Shown in pieces: positions 17,087 through 25,730 of a stretch of DNA of 34,275 nucleotides. Location of the stretch: the NCBI GenBank assembly GCA_000433475.1, contig HF993089.1, positions 1-34,275 of the forward strand, read 5' to 3'. A program made the position numbers and the translations under genes. Positions within the stretch are counted from its first letter, which is position 1. Each line of letters begins with the position of its first letter. The notes beneath the pieces were generated by a model. That model made no database searches and had not been told where the DNA came from. It worked only from the letters and a program-made list of their open reading frames with translations. This DNA is from Mycoplasma sp. CAG:956 (GTDB taxonomy: Bacteria > Bacillota_I > Bacilli_A > RF39 > UBA660).

Positions 17087-18043
17087 ATGAACAAAAAAAT
17101 TAAAAATATTATTATAATTATAATTTGCATCTTACTAATTATTTTTGATATCTTTGCTTTATCTTTAAAACCAAGTAAAACTGCTGATAATCAAAATACT
17201 CCTAAAGAAAATAACAGTATCAATGAAGTACCAATTAGTACACAAAAAAATCCTATTACCGATACTTTTTATATAAATGGCTATATGTCTTTTAACAGTG
17301 ATACTACTTATTTAACTAAAAATGCGTCCGAAAAAAAACTAAATATTGAAGCTAGTAAATATAATTTACCTAATATTTTTACAAACTATAAAAATGATGT
17401 TTATTTTCAAATTACTTATAGTGGCGATGATGATACCATCTATAAAATATTAGTTTTTAATAAAGAAACTAATACTGAAATAACTGATTTTAGCGAAGAA
17501 AATCTAAAAAAATTATTAGATATAGGTTACGATAAACCAATTAATAATGCTACTTGGAGTCAAGATATTAACTTATCTAACTTAAAAGAAAATGAAATTT
17601 ACCTATATAAAGCCACTAGTCCTAGCAATAATGCTCCCAAAATTAACAATGATTTAAAAGATAACTGCCTAATTTATACTAGAAGTACTAAGAATAACGA
17701 AACAAGCAAGTGGAGTAAAGAAATAAGTAATAGTATATCTTTTAAAAGTAATAATATAAGTTTTAGTTATAATAGTTTTAATACCGGTGATACTTATGAA
17801 GTTATTTATAAAAAAATAAATAATAAAGAGTTACTTAATTTAATTGAACAGGGTGATATTATCTATTTAAGTGATTATCATGACAATGATACTATCAGGA
17901 GTAATTTTGCTAAATTTATTTATAATGATACCAATAATAATATAACTATCGAAATTCCTAATGATAGTCCTAAAACTATTCCAGCTGGGGCAATATATGG
18001 TTATGACTGGATGATCAGTAATGCCAAAGTTAAGATAAATTAA
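17087..18043 (+). CDS. Membrane-anchored extracellular protein, unknown function
   Basis: 318 residues. A single N-terminal hydrophobic segment of Ile-rich sequence (about 7-27) works as an uncleaved signal anchor, followed by a hydrophilic, Asn/Ser/Thr/Lys-rich outer part with beta-type patterning (for instance YFQITYSGDDDTIYKILVF). No catalytic motif or known domain is recognised. A TATAAT (17052-17057) about 30 bases upstream and a strong terminator behind show it is a single-gene unit. Best described as a lineage-specific surface protein. Confidence 0.8.
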   Translation: MNKKIKNIIIIIICILLIIFDIFALSLKPSKTADNQNTPKENNSINEVPISTQKNPITDTFYINGYMSFNSDTTYLTKNASEKKLNIEASKYNLPNIFTNYKNDVYFQITYSGDDDTIYKILVFNKETNTEITDFSEENLKKLLDIGYDKPINNATWSQDINLSNLKENEIYLYKATSPSNNAPKINNDLKDNCLIYTRSTKNNETSKWSKEISNSISFKSNNISFSYNSFNTGDTYEVIYKKINNKELLNLIEQGDIIYLSDYHDNDTIRSNFAKFIYNDTNNNITIEIPNDSPKTIPAGAIYGYDWMISNAKVKIN

Positions 18044-18059
18044 AAATTTATATAAAATA

Positions 18060-18110
18060 AAAACTTAAATAATAAGAATCTAAATAAGTTCTATTATTTA
18101 AGTTTTTTTT
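18060..18110. terminator. Long bidirectional terminator
   Basis: AAAACTTAAATAATA (18060-18074) pairs perfectly over 15 bases with TATTATTTAAGTTTT (18092-18106), with a T run to 18110 and an A-rich left flank. It separates convergent genes and touches the stop of the minus-strand gene. Confidence 0.95.
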
Positions 18111-18705
18111 AACGCATAAATTGTTTCATCAAGAAAGTTAAACTAGCAACTATCGAAATAGCAACTAAAGCCACAACAAAAGCATAATTTACCCAAAATG
18201 GCATTTTTTTACCAGCATCTTTTTTTGGAATTTCTACTTTAATAACACTACTATTTTCCAAATCCGTATTATTAGCCTTATCATTACTAGTATCATTAAC
18301 TACAAATGGTCTTATTTCATCATAAGAAACTTCATTATCTTTTTTAATCAAATTATTTAAATTAACATTAGAAAGGGGAGCTTCATTATGATTAACATCT
18401 TCTAAATTAAGTCTTAAATCAACCAAAGTATTGTTAATAAGATCAAAATATTTAGCATCTTCCATTAAACAGCCATCATCACTATCTAAAGATGAGGTTT
18501 TATTATCAATATCTTTTGCCTTGCTATCTTTTCCATCATTAAAAACAAAAATATCTTCCAAAGCTACCATATCATTTTCATTAAACTTCTTATTATCAAT
18601 AGCATCCTTTATTTCTTTAACACCATTATTATTAGTTACTTCTGGGGCACTACTTTCATTAAATATTTCATCATATAAAGTTTTTCTTTTATCTGTATCG
18701 TTCAT
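18109..18705 (-). CDS. Acidic tail-anchored membrane protein, unknown function
   Basis: 198 residues. An acidic, Asp/Asn-rich, probably disordered cytoplasmic region of about 165 residues ends in one hydrophobic segment (about 171-192, FWVNYAFVVALVAISIVASL) and a short basic tail (KQFMR). This is the layout of a tail-anchored protein with the bulk in the cytoplasm. No domain is recognised. AAGGAG lies before the ATG and, on the minus strand, TATAAT (plus-strand 18734-18739) serves as -10. Confidence 0.75.
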   Translation of the reverse strand: MNDTDKRKTLYDEIFNESSAPEVTNNNGVKEIKDAIDNKKFNENDMVALEDIFVFNDGKDSKAKDIDNKTSSLDSDDGCLMEDAKYFDLINNTLVDLRLNLEDVNHNEAPLSNVNLNNLIKKDNEVSYDEIRPFVVNDTSNDKANNTDLENSSVIKVEIPKKDAGKKMPFWVNYAFVVALVAISIVASLTFLMKQFMR

Positions 18706-18790
18706 AACTACTCCTTATATTCTTATATAAAAAATTATATCATAAATATTTAAAAATAACACTAATAATTTAATTTAAAAAATATAATAA

Positions 18791-18820
18791 AAGAATGAAC
18801 TATTTTTTTAGTTCATTCTT
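18791..18820 (-). terminator. Terminator of the HExxH lipoprotein gene
   Basis: AAGAATGAACTA (18791-18802) pairs with TAGTTCATTCTT (18809-18820). On the minus strand it is followed by a T-rich stretch, so it ends the gene at 18834-20573. Confidence 0.9.
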
Positions 18821-18833
18821 TATAAATGTTTTC

Positions 18834-20573
18834 TTAAGAAAGATGGCGTAGATTTAATTTGCTTTTTGCTCCATAACCAGTCTCGTCATAATATTCATCA
18901 CCATTAACAGCACTTTCTAAAGCTTTATAGCAATTATAATTAGGAACAGATAACATCTTTAGCTTTGGAAATTTCTCTAAGAGATTTTTTATTGTTGTTC
19001 TATTAACTCCACCAACAAAATAATCATTAAAGCTTATTAACCAGTCTTCATCATTATCCTTTTCATTATATTGTAAATAAATATCATTTAGACTAATATC
19101 ATAACGTTTACTTAAATACCTAAAGAATATGTCTTCAATTTGTTTAACACCTTGATATAACTCTGCATATAAATAATAATCAGTCGTTGTAAAATCATCA
19201 CTATAATCTCTAAGAGTAGCACTTGTTACAATCTTATTTAAATAGAAATTATAAAGTATTAAATTTTCTTTTAAACTTAAATCGTTATTAGTTTCGTTAT
19301 ATAAAATTAAGTTTTTAATACTTAACTTTAAGATATCAACATACTCCATATTTCCTAAAGTATCAATAAATTTAAAATATTCTTCATCAGTAAATTCATC
19401 TGAAAAATTATATAACTGACTAATTTTTTGAAAATAATCATTACGACCATAAAAGGCATCAAAACTATACATAATTTTATTTATTAAAATTTTTTCTTCA
19501 TCGGTACTAGCATTTAACATTGTATATATTTTATTTTTATCATTATTATAGATAGCATCATAAAATTCGCTTATATCAGTATTACTATCAAAGGCATTAA
19601 TACAAGCAATTAAATTTTCAAATTCACAGTAATTTCCATATAATTTAGCTTGCAAATAGGCTATATCATTACTATCATCATGATACCTATAAGCCGGGTT
19701 TTTATCTTTTAATTTTCCGTAGTAAAGATCATTTTCAGCATTGGCTTCTAAAAATGTTGAAATAAAATCGCCGTTTCTAACATCAAATTTAATACTTTTA
19801 CCATTTTCTATTTCGTCTTGACATGCCCATTCTTTAGCATGATTCATTTCATGCATTACAACTAATTTAGCAGCATCATTTAAAAACGTTTTATAATTAC
19901 AATCTTTATATTCATCATAAACACTTTTAATCGCATCAATTGATATTTCTACAAGATTATCAGTATTAGTATATAAACCAGTAGTAGTTGACAAATCGTT
20001 TTTAAATAAAGAATTATTAAAAACAATTTTTAATGTTGAAAATTGATGAAGTTGGTGTTGATCGTTATTTGCAATAGCAGTTTGTATTTCAGATATTATT
20101 CCGTCTCGAATCCCTTGCATTATCTCTAAATTGTAATATCTTTCATCATCAGAACTTGCATAATTATCAACATAATAAAGATCAAAAACAGAGTGCACTT
20201 CAGGATGATCTAAGGCATACTGATTAGAATTTTCTTCAATTTTTGCAAACAATGTTTCAAAGTCCCATTTGGTCTTATCAGTACACTTGATAGCATCATC
20301 AGTATTAAGATAATTTTCTATTTCTTCATTACTAAATTCGATTTTATCCTCAATTCCTTTAACCTTACTAAGTTCATCTAAAAAAAATTGTAAAGTTTTT
20401 GTTATATCCTCTTCATCATCTTCATCTTCTAATACTTCGCTTGTATTATCAAAAGAAGAGGCAACTACACTAGAACTTATCTCATTACCACCATTTTTAA
20501 CTTGCATACAAGCTGTATTTTGAATACAAATTGTTAAAGCTAGCAAAATTGAAGCTATTTTCTTATTTTTCAT
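18834..20573 (-). CDS. Putative lipoprotein with HExxH metallopeptidase motif
   Basis: 579 residues. The N-terminus (MKNKKIASILLALTICIQ, then NTAC) resembles a lipoprotein signal with C22 lipidated, though position -3 is Asn rather than the usual Leu. An acidic linker (about 46-58) follows. The motif VVMHEMNHAKEW puts a zinc HExxH at H241, E242 and H245; the third ligand cannot be assigned. The rest is helical and rich in Asp, Asn and Tyr, with no named family recognised. The frame is open 23 codons further upstream, but that region overlaps the promoter, and GAGGG lies before this ATG. Likely a surface protease, unproven. Confidence 0.75.
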   Translation of the reverse strand: MKNKKIASILLALTICIQNTACMQVKNGGNEISSSVVASSFDNTSEVLEDEDDEEDITKTLQFFLDELSKVKGIEDKIEFSNEEIENYLNTDDAIKCTDKTKWDFETLFAKIEENSNQYALDHPEVHSVFDLYYVDNYASSDDERYYNLEIMQGIRDGIISEIQTAIANNDQHQLHQFSTLKIVFNNSLFKNDLSTTTGLYTNTDNLVEISIDAIKSVYDEYKDCNYKTFLNDAAKLVVMHEMNHAKEWACQDEIENGKSIKFDVRNGDFISTFLEANAENDLYYGKLKDKNPAYRYHDDSNDIAYLQAKLYGNYCEFENLIACINAFDSNTDISEFYDAIYNNDKNKIYTMLNASTDEEKILINKIMYSFDAFYGRNDYFQKISQLYNFSDEFTDEEYFKFIDTLGNMEYVDILKLSIKNLILYNETNNDLSLKENLILYNFYLNKIVTSATLRDYSDDFTTTDYYLYAELYQGVKQIEDIFFRYLSKRYDISLNDIYLQYNEKDNDEDWLISFNDYFVGGVNRTTIKNLLEKFPKLKMLSVPNYNCYKALESAVNGDEYYDETGYGAKSKLNLRHLS

Positions 20574-20613
20574 AACCAAACCCTCTAAAGCATTCCTGCT
20601 TTTCTTAGCGCAT

Positions 20614-20642
20614 ATTCTAACATTAAAGAGTACATTTGTCAA
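20614..20642 (-). promoter_or_regulatory. Near-consensus housekeeping promoter of the HExxH lipoprotein
   Basis: Minus strand TTGACA (20637-20642), 17-base spacer, TAGAAT (20614-20619). It is the best sigma-A type promoter in the window and lies inside the longest open frame, which fixes the gene start downstream at 20573. Confidence 0.8.
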
Positions 20643-20679
20643 TTAAAATTTACAATTGTTAAACTATATGAACGTACCT

Positions 20680-20704
20680 AAAAAAGAAACCTAATTGCTA
20701 GGTT
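20680..20704 (-). terminator. Terminator overlapping the end of the Lys-rich protein gene
   Basis: AACCTA (20688-20693) pairs with TAGGTT (20699-20704); on the minus strand the stem is followed by TCTTTTTT. One arm contains the stop codon of the gene at 20691. Confidence 0.75.
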
Positions 20705-22715
20705 CCTCATTATTATTATTATTATTTACTGTTTCCTCTGGGTTACTTACCTGATCCCAGATAGCATTAAATAAATTATTCTTAATATCTAAAAGCTCAT
20801 CTTCAGTAATGTCATCAATTAAAACTGCATCCGTATAATCAAACTCATTACCTTTAATATCCCCAAAGACTAAATCCATTTTAATTTCTGCACTAACATC
20901 ATTATTATTAGTATCTTTAAAACTAAACAAGAAACTACCCTTATTATTATCAAATTTAGTAAGAACTACACTACCTTGATAATTATTTAGAATATTGCTA
21001 ACTTGGAAATCTAAGTTAATTAAATCATTTTTATTTTTATTACTTTTTATATCAATTAACTTAATATCATCAACATAAATTAAGAACTTATCATTACTAA
21101 GATTAATACTTAATTTTTTCTTACCATAAATATTTAGAGTAGTATTACCATCTGTTAAATACTCTAAAATCTCTTTATCATCATTATAAATATCTAACCC
21201 TACAAATGTTTGTAAAATACCTTTAGTATAAATCTTTATTTTATAATTACCTTTAAAACTAACATTTGTATTAAATAAATCATTAACTGTAACTTCATCA
21301 AGTCCAATGTCTTTAGCTATAGATTTTAACAACTCACTATCATTTGCAATCGCATTTAAAATTTTTTGAATACTGTTATTAAAGTCATATTCTGAAAAAT
21401 CTAGGGTTAAAACATTAAGCTTTTCTCCATTTAATTCTTCTTTACCTTTATTACTACTAGTATAGGTAATATTATTAGTTAAATAATTTTTAATAACTTC
21501 AATATTATTATTTAAATTACTATAATTAATACTTAAAGGATTAACTTTAATAGGATTATTAATCTGAATAGGAAAGTAGTATAGTGGGGTTGCAATATAA
21601 AGATTCTTATCTAAGTAACTATAAGTATTATTAATTGTTTTATCATCCTTTGAAAGCTTTATATTACCATAAAAATTATTATTCTTATTATAAAGACTAA
21701 AATCATAAGTAAAATCTTTTAAGGAAGCATACAAACTACTAGTAGTATCTAGAGTAGCCGTACCCGTAATACCTTTATTTAATTCTTCTTTAATAGTATT
21801 AAGTTCACTTAAAGAACTAGTAAGATTATTATTAATATTAGTAAGAGCACTATTTATAATAGCACTATCTTTAGTAAATAAAATAAAGTAAAGACCTAAG
21901 AAACATAAAATAAGTAAAATGATAATAATAAATGGTTCAAAAGAATTATACTTTCTTTCTTTAATTAACATTTCATCTATTTCGTTATTTAACTTTTCTT
22001 GATTATTTGCCTCTGTTTTAATAGCTTCTGTTATATCATCAGTATCCCATATAGCCTTAGCAAACTCTTTATTATTATTAATATCTTTTAATTCATTTTT
22101 ATAATTTTTATTTTTTACTAAAGAATTATCATTAATAACTATTTTTTCATTAGGAATCTTTTTACTAGTTTCTTTTATAACATCTTTTATACTCTTAGGA
22201 CTTTTAATTTTTTTATCATTAGTATTTAAAATAGTTACTTTTTCCATTTTAGAAACATCAGTTTTAGAAACAGTATTATCATTTTTATTTTCTAAACTTT
22301 CTTCTATTATATTTTTATTTTCTTTTTCTATAGTTTTATCAATACTAATATTATTAACATTATCTTTTACTTCTTCTTTAATAGCTTTATTAATATTATT
22401 ATCTTTATTTTCTTTTATTTCTTTATTTATTTTAGAACTTATCTCTTTTTTAGTATTATCTTTACTTTCTATTTTCTTCTTATTATTTTTCTTTACCGTA
22501 TTTGTGGTTTTAGCACTACTAATTGTCTTGTTTTTAGTGGTAGTATTTTTTTTCTTAGCTGCTGTATTAGTAGAAGAACTTTTTTTACTAGTAGATTTTG
22601 TTTTTTTACTTGTATTTTTAGTTTCCGTTTTTGTCTTTTTTTTACTATTTTTTACCAATTTGTCATCTTTTAATTTTGGCAATTCTTGCTTATTTTTTTT
22701 ATCATTATCATTCAT
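20691..22715 (-). CDS. Membrane protein with long lysine-rich cytoplasmic tail and extracellular domain
   Basis: 674 residues. The first 110 or so are low-complexity Lys/Thr/Ser/Asn, resembling histone-H1-like or nucleic-acid-binding tails, followed by a Glu/Lys/Asn-rich disordered part to about 250. One membrane segment (about 257-278, FIIIILLILCFLGLYFILF) leads to an outer domain of some 395 residues with repeated beta-strand patterning (LNVLTLDFSEYDF, KGNYKIKIYTKGILQTFVGLDIYND) and an Asn/Glu-rich C-terminus. The outer half reminds me of lipoprotein-like beta sheets such as LolA/YcnI-type or DUF proteins, but no family is secure. An 11-bp inverted repeat lies in its 5' region. Confidence 0.75.
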   Translation of the reverse strand: MNDNDKKNKQELPKLKDDKLVKNSKKKTKTETKNTSKKTKSTSKKSSSTNTAAKKKNTTTKNKTISSAKTTNTVKKNNKKKIESKDNTKKEISSKINKEIKENKDNNINKAIKEEVKDNVNNISIDKTIEKENKNIIEESLENKNDNTVSKTDVSKMEKVTILNTNDKKIKSPKSIKDVIKETSKKIPNEKIVINDNSLVKNKNYKNELKDINNNKEFAKAIWDTDDITEAIKTEANNQEKLNNEIDEMLIKERKYNSFEPFIIIILLILCFLGLYFILFTKDSAIINSALTNINNNLTSSLSELNTIKEELNKGITGTATLDTTSSLYASLKDFTYDFSLYNKNNNFYGNIKLSKDDKTINNTYSYLDKNLYIATPLYYFPIQINNPIKVNPLSINYSNLNNNIEVIKNYLTNNITYTSSNKGKEELNGEKLNVLTLDFSEYDFNNSIQKILNAIANDSELLKSIAKDIGLDEVTVNDLFNTNVSFKGNYKIKIYTKGILQTFVGLDIYNDDKEILEYLTDGNTTLNIYGKKKLSINLSNDKFLIYVDDIKLIDIKSNKNKNDLINLDFQVSNILNNYQGSVVLTKFDNNKGSFLFSFKDTNNNDVSAEIKMDLVFGDIKGNEFDYTDAVLIDDITEDELLDIKNNLFNAIWDQVSNPEETVNNNNNNEEPSN

Positions 22716-22727
22716 AAATTAAATTAC

Positions 22728-22763
22728 TTAAATACTATTTTTATAGAAAGATATAGTATTTAA
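22728..22763. repeat. 11-bp perfect inverted repeat upstream of the Lys-rich protein gene
   Basis: TTAAATACTAT (22728-22738) and ATAGTATTTAA (22753-22763) with a 14-base loop, 13 bases before the start codon of the minus-strand gene. It could be an operator or a 5'-leader hairpin; there is no T run, so it is not a terminator. Confidence 0.5.
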
Positions 22764-22869
22764 TACTCCTTTTGTCTATATTTCTTTCTCTAGTTTTAAT
22801 TGTAACATAAATCTAAATCTTTTAGGAGAAAAGTATAAAATAAGTTTTAAGTTTTTATTATTTTAAATT

Positions 22870-22897
22870 TTGCTTTTCATTAAAAATTGTTTATAGT
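22870..22897 (+). promoter_or_regulatory. folD promoter
   Basis: TTGCTT (22870-22875), 16 bases, TATAGT (22892-22897), with AGAAGG ahead of the ATG at 22928. Confidence 0.55.
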
Positions 22898-22927
22898 AAA
22901 ATAAAAATGTAGAAAGAAGGTAATATC

Positions 22928-23773
22928 ATGAGCATATTAGATGGTAGACAAGTGAAAATTCAAATTTTAAAAGAATTAAAGGAAAAATTGCTAAAACTAA
23001 ATGAATCAATTGGGCTAGTTGTAATACAAATAGGGGATGATGCGGCAAGCTCTGTATATGTTCGTCAAAAAAATAAAATGGCTACAGATTTAAATTATAA
23101 ATTTCAACATATAAAATTACCTAGCAATATCAAAGAAGATGAGTTATTAAAAATTATAGAAAATCTAAATAACGATGATGTCGTAGATGGCATTTTAGTG
23201 CAAATGCCAATTCCAAAACATCTGGATGCTAACAAGGTTCAAAATAGTATTTTATCTTGTAAAGATGTTGATGGCTTAACAGATATTAATGCTGGTATGC
23301 TTGTACATAATAAAGATGGATTGATACCATGTACCCCAATGGGAATCATTGACTTATTAGATCATTATAATATTCCTATCGAAGGTAAAAACGTTGTTAT
23401 TATTGGTCGTAGTAACTTAGTTGGCAAACCATTAGCTAATTTAATGACTAATAAGAACGCAACTGTAACATTATGTCATTCTAAAACCAATAATTTACCA
23501 TTCTATACAAATAATGCCGATATATTAGTAGCATCAGTTGGGATACCAAATTTCATTACGGAAGATATGGTAAAACCAGGAGCTATTGTTATAGATGTTG
23601 GCATTAACAGATTACCTGATGGTTCTTTATGTGGAGACGTTGATTTTACAAACGTTAAAGAAAAAGCTAGTTATATTACACCAGTTCCTGGAGGCATCGG
23701 ACAAATGACTGTTGCCGAGTTAGCAGTAAACACTTATAAAGCTCATATTTTAAAAAAAGACTTAACTAAATGA
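22928..23773 (+). CDS. folD: Bifunctional methylenetetrahydrofolate dehydrogenase/cyclohydrolase FolD
   Basis: Interconverts methylene-, methenyl- and formyl-tetrahydrofolate using NADP, feeding purine synthesis and formyl-Met. The catalytic segment SSVYVRQKNKMA contains the key Tyr and Lys near 44-50. DGILVQMPIPKHLD, the nucleotide-binding IIGRSNLVGKP and the C-terminal PVPGGIGQMT are all intact. 281 aa is standard. It ends with TGA, showing that TGA is a stop codon in this genome. Monocistronic, with promoter and terminator. Confidence 0.97.
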   Translation: MSILDGRQVKIQILKELKEKLLKLNESIGLVVIQIGDDAASSVYVRQKNKMATDLNYKFQHIKLPSNIKEDELLKIIENLNNDDVVDGILVQMPIPKHLDANKVQNSILSCKDVDGLTDINAGMLVHNKDGLIPCTPMGIIDLLDHYNIPIEGKNVVIIGRSNLVGKPLANLMTNKNATVTLCHSKTNNLPFYTNNADILVASVGIPNFITEDMVKPGAIVIDVGINRLPDGSLCGDVDFTNVKEKASYITPVPGGIGQMTVAELAVNTYKAHILKKDLTK

Positions 23774-23789
23774 GTAGGTAAAATAATTT

Positions 23790-23815
23790 GAATGATTAAA
23801 AGTCATTCTTTTTCT
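23790..23815 (+). terminator. Terminator after folD
   Basis: GAATGA (23790-23795) pairs with TCATTC (23803-23808), extended inward by a T-G and a T-A pair, followed by TTTTTC. Confidence 0.9.
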
Positions 23816-23882
23816 TTTAGTCTAACCATATTAAAGTAATAAACTTTATTTTCTTTCATAAATTTTAATAGAGGTAATTGTT

Positions 23883-25034
23883 ATGAAAAAAATATGTTTT
23901 TTATTAGTTTTATTTCTTTGTCCATTTTCTGTTTTCGCAATTGATTTAGCTAGCAATGCTAAAAGCGCTATTATTATTGAACCAACTACCGGTAAAATAA
24001 TCTTTGAAAAGAATAGTAATGAACGTCTAGAACCTGCTTCAATGACCAAAATAATGACTCTTTTACTCACTTTTGAAGCTATTGATAATGGTCGCGTTTC
24101 CCTAGATGATATGGTAAATATTTCTAAAAGAGCAGAGGATATGGGTGGGTCGCAAATGTTTTTAGAAGCCGGTAGTAATATTCGCTTAGAAGAAATAATT
24201 AAAGGTGTAAGTATTGCCTCCGCCAACGATGGAGCTATCGCCCTTGCAGAATTTATTGGCGGCAGTGTTGAAAATTTTGTTGATATGATGAATAAAAAAG
24301 TCGAAGACTTAGGACTTTCTAATACTCATTTTGCCAATCCTCATGGCTTACATGCTGATAATCATTATAGCTCTGCTTATGATATGGCTATTATGGCTTC
24401 TAATCTAATAAGTCATGAAAAAGTTTTAAATTATACATCTATTTATGAAGATTATTTTAATAAACCAGATGGCTCTAGAACTTGGCTTGTTAATACCAAC
24501 AAACTAGTACGTTTTTTAGAAGGAGTAGATGGACTAAAAACGGGTTATACTAGTGAAGCTGGCTACTGTTTAACTGCCACTGCTAAAAAAGGTAATGTTC
24601 GTTATATAACAGTTGTTATGGGTGAACCATCTAGTGATATTAGAAGTAGTGAAACAGCTAATATGTTAAATTATGCTTTTAACTCTTTTAAACTTAATAC
24701 TATTTTAGATAAATCTCAAGAACTAGGAACCATTTATATTGATAAAAGTAAACAAAAGACCGCTAAAATTGTAGTTAAAAATCCCGTAACTGAGTTAATA
24801 AGTAAAGAAAAAGATATTCCTAACTATACTTATAATTTAAAAGTAGAAAAAATTACTGTTCCTATTAAAGCTGGTACTAAAGTTGGAACAGTAGAAATCT
24901 TAGATAATGAAGGTCTAATAGTAAGAGAAGAAGATGTAACTATATCTTATGATATTGAAAAATGTAATCTTTGGGAAACTTTTTTAGAAAACTTAATGAC
25001 TATTATCAAAGGTAAAAAAATAAATAAAATATAA
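23883..25034 (+). CDS. dacF: D-alanyl-D-alanine carboxypeptidase (DacF/PBP5 type)
   Basis: Serine DD-carboxypeptidase that trims the terminal D-Ala of peptidoglycan stem peptides outside the membrane. A cleavable signal peptide covers about residues 1-19 (FLLVLFLCPFSVFA). The penicillin-binding motifs are S53-M-T-K56, S113-A-N115 and K219-T-G221. The C-terminal PBP5-type beta domain follows, ending in a weakly amphipathic tail. 383 aa is normal. DacF acts in the forespore in Bacillus, which would fit the ger operon, but vegetative DacA has the same layout, so the symbol is provisional. Strong AGAGGT site. The next gene starts two bases after its stop codon. Confidence 0.9.
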   Translation: MKKICFLLVLFLCPFSVFAIDLASNAKSAIIIEPTTGKIIFEKNSNERLEPASMTKIMTLLLTFEAIDNGRVSLDDMVNISKRAEDMGGSQMFLEAGSNIRLEEIIKGVSIASANDGAIALAEFIGGSVENFVDMMNKKVEDLGLSNTHFANPHGLHADNHYSSAYDMAIMASNLISHEKVLNYTSIYEDYFNKPDGSRTWLVNTNKLVRFLEGVDGLKTGYTSEAGYCLTATAKKGNVRYITVVMGEPSSDIRSSETANMLNYAFNSFKLNTILDKSQELGTIYIDKSKQKTAKIVVKNPVTELISKEKDIPNYTYNLKVEKITVPIKAGTKVGTVEILDNEGLIVREEDVTISYDIEKCNLWETFLENLMTIIKGKKINKI

Positions 25035-25035
25035 T

Positions 25036-25569
25036 ATGACAATAATAGAACTATTTTTAATAGCTGTTGGTCTTGCTTGTGATGCTTTTGTTGTATCTAT
25101 TACTTTAGGACTTAAATATAAGTATCTTAATCTTTTTAACAAGTTGAAAATTGCCCTTACTTTTAGTATTTTACAAGTCTTGATGCCATTATTTGGCTTT
25201 ATGGTAGCCTTTAACTTTGATTCCCAAGTAACTTTCTTTACTAAATTTATTGCTTTTTTAATTCTTGATTTAATTGGACTTAATATGCTTATTACGAAAG
25301 AAGAAGAATTAAATTATAATATTAGCATCAAGAATCTTTTAGTTCTAGGAATTGCTACCTCATTAGATGCCTTTGCAGTTGGTCTTTCCTTTGCTTTTCT
25401 AGATGTTAATATGACAATTTCTTTAAGTTTAATCGGTCTAGTTACCTTTTTAATGTGTTTTATAGGTCCTTATTTAGGTAATTATTTTGGTAGTAAAATA
25501 GCTAATAAACCCCAAGTAATAGGGGGACTTATCTTAATTGTAATAGGCTTTAAAATACTAATATTTTAA
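25036..25569 (+). CDS. mntP: MntP-type manganese efflux pump
   Basis: 177-residue protein of six membrane helices in two homologous halves. Each half carries the metal-binding Asp signature: CDAFVVS with D16 and SLDAFAVG with D111. It would export excess Mn2+. The ATG lies one base after the dacF stop, so the two are translated from one message. There is no room for the yybP-ykoY manganese riboswitch often found before such genes, so expression is tied to dacF here. YtaF-like sporulation proteins share the fold, so that alternative is possible. Confidence 0.88.
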   Translation: MTIIELFLIAVGLACDAFVVSITLGLKYKYLNLFNKLKIALTFSILQVLMPLFGFMVAFNFDSQVTFFTKFIAFLILDLIGLNMLITKEEELNYNISIKNLLVLGIATSLDAFAVGLSFAFLDVNMTISLSLIGLVTFLMCFIGPYLGNYFGSKIANKPQVIGGLILIVIGFKILIF

Positions 25570-25571
25570 TC

Positions 25572-25600
25572 AAAACCACCTTTTTATGGTTTTTAATTTT
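25572..25600 (+). terminator. Terminator after mntP
   Basis: AAAACCA (25572-25578) pairs with TGGTTTT (25587-25593), followed by a T-rich run. Confidence 0.85.
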
Positions 25601-25623
25601 TAGAAATAGGACATTTTTTAAAT

Positions 25624-25651
25624 AAATCAGTTCTTAAGGGAGCTGATTTTT
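25624..25651 (+). terminator. Second tandem hairpin with T run
   Basis: AAATCAG (25624-25630) pairs with CTGATTT (25643-25649), extended inward by wobble pairs, with TTTTT behind. A backup terminator, 31 bases after the first. Confidence 0.75.
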
Positions 25652-25673
25652 AATCTTATAAACAAGATTGCTA

Positions 25674-25702
25674 TTGACAAAATGTAAATCTTGCCTTAGA
25701 GT
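25674..25702 (+). promoter_or_regulatory. Promoter of the J-domain gene with AATCTT/AAGATT repeats
   Basis: TTGACA (25674-25679), 17 bases, TAGAGT (25697-25702). The -35 is framed by AATCTT (25652-25657), AAGATT (25664-25669) and AATCTT (25686-25691). A small GAGT-aat-ACTC inverted repeat lies at the -10. This spacing suggests a regulator site, but it does not match the CIRCE element of HrcA. Confidence 0.6.
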
Positions 25703-25730
25703 AATACTCACTTATGAGGGGAGTCTAACT

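Noticed and set aside
22504..22722. Plus-strand ORF of Val/Leu/Phe-rich protein
   Set aside because: It is the complement of the lysine-rich low-complexity part of the minus-strand gene; its apparent membrane protein is an artefact of AAA/AAG codons read backwards.
25668..25730. N-terminal extension of the J-domain protein
   Set aside because: The segment contains the TTGACA promoter and encodes nothing expected before a J domain; GAGGGGAG precedes ATG 25731.
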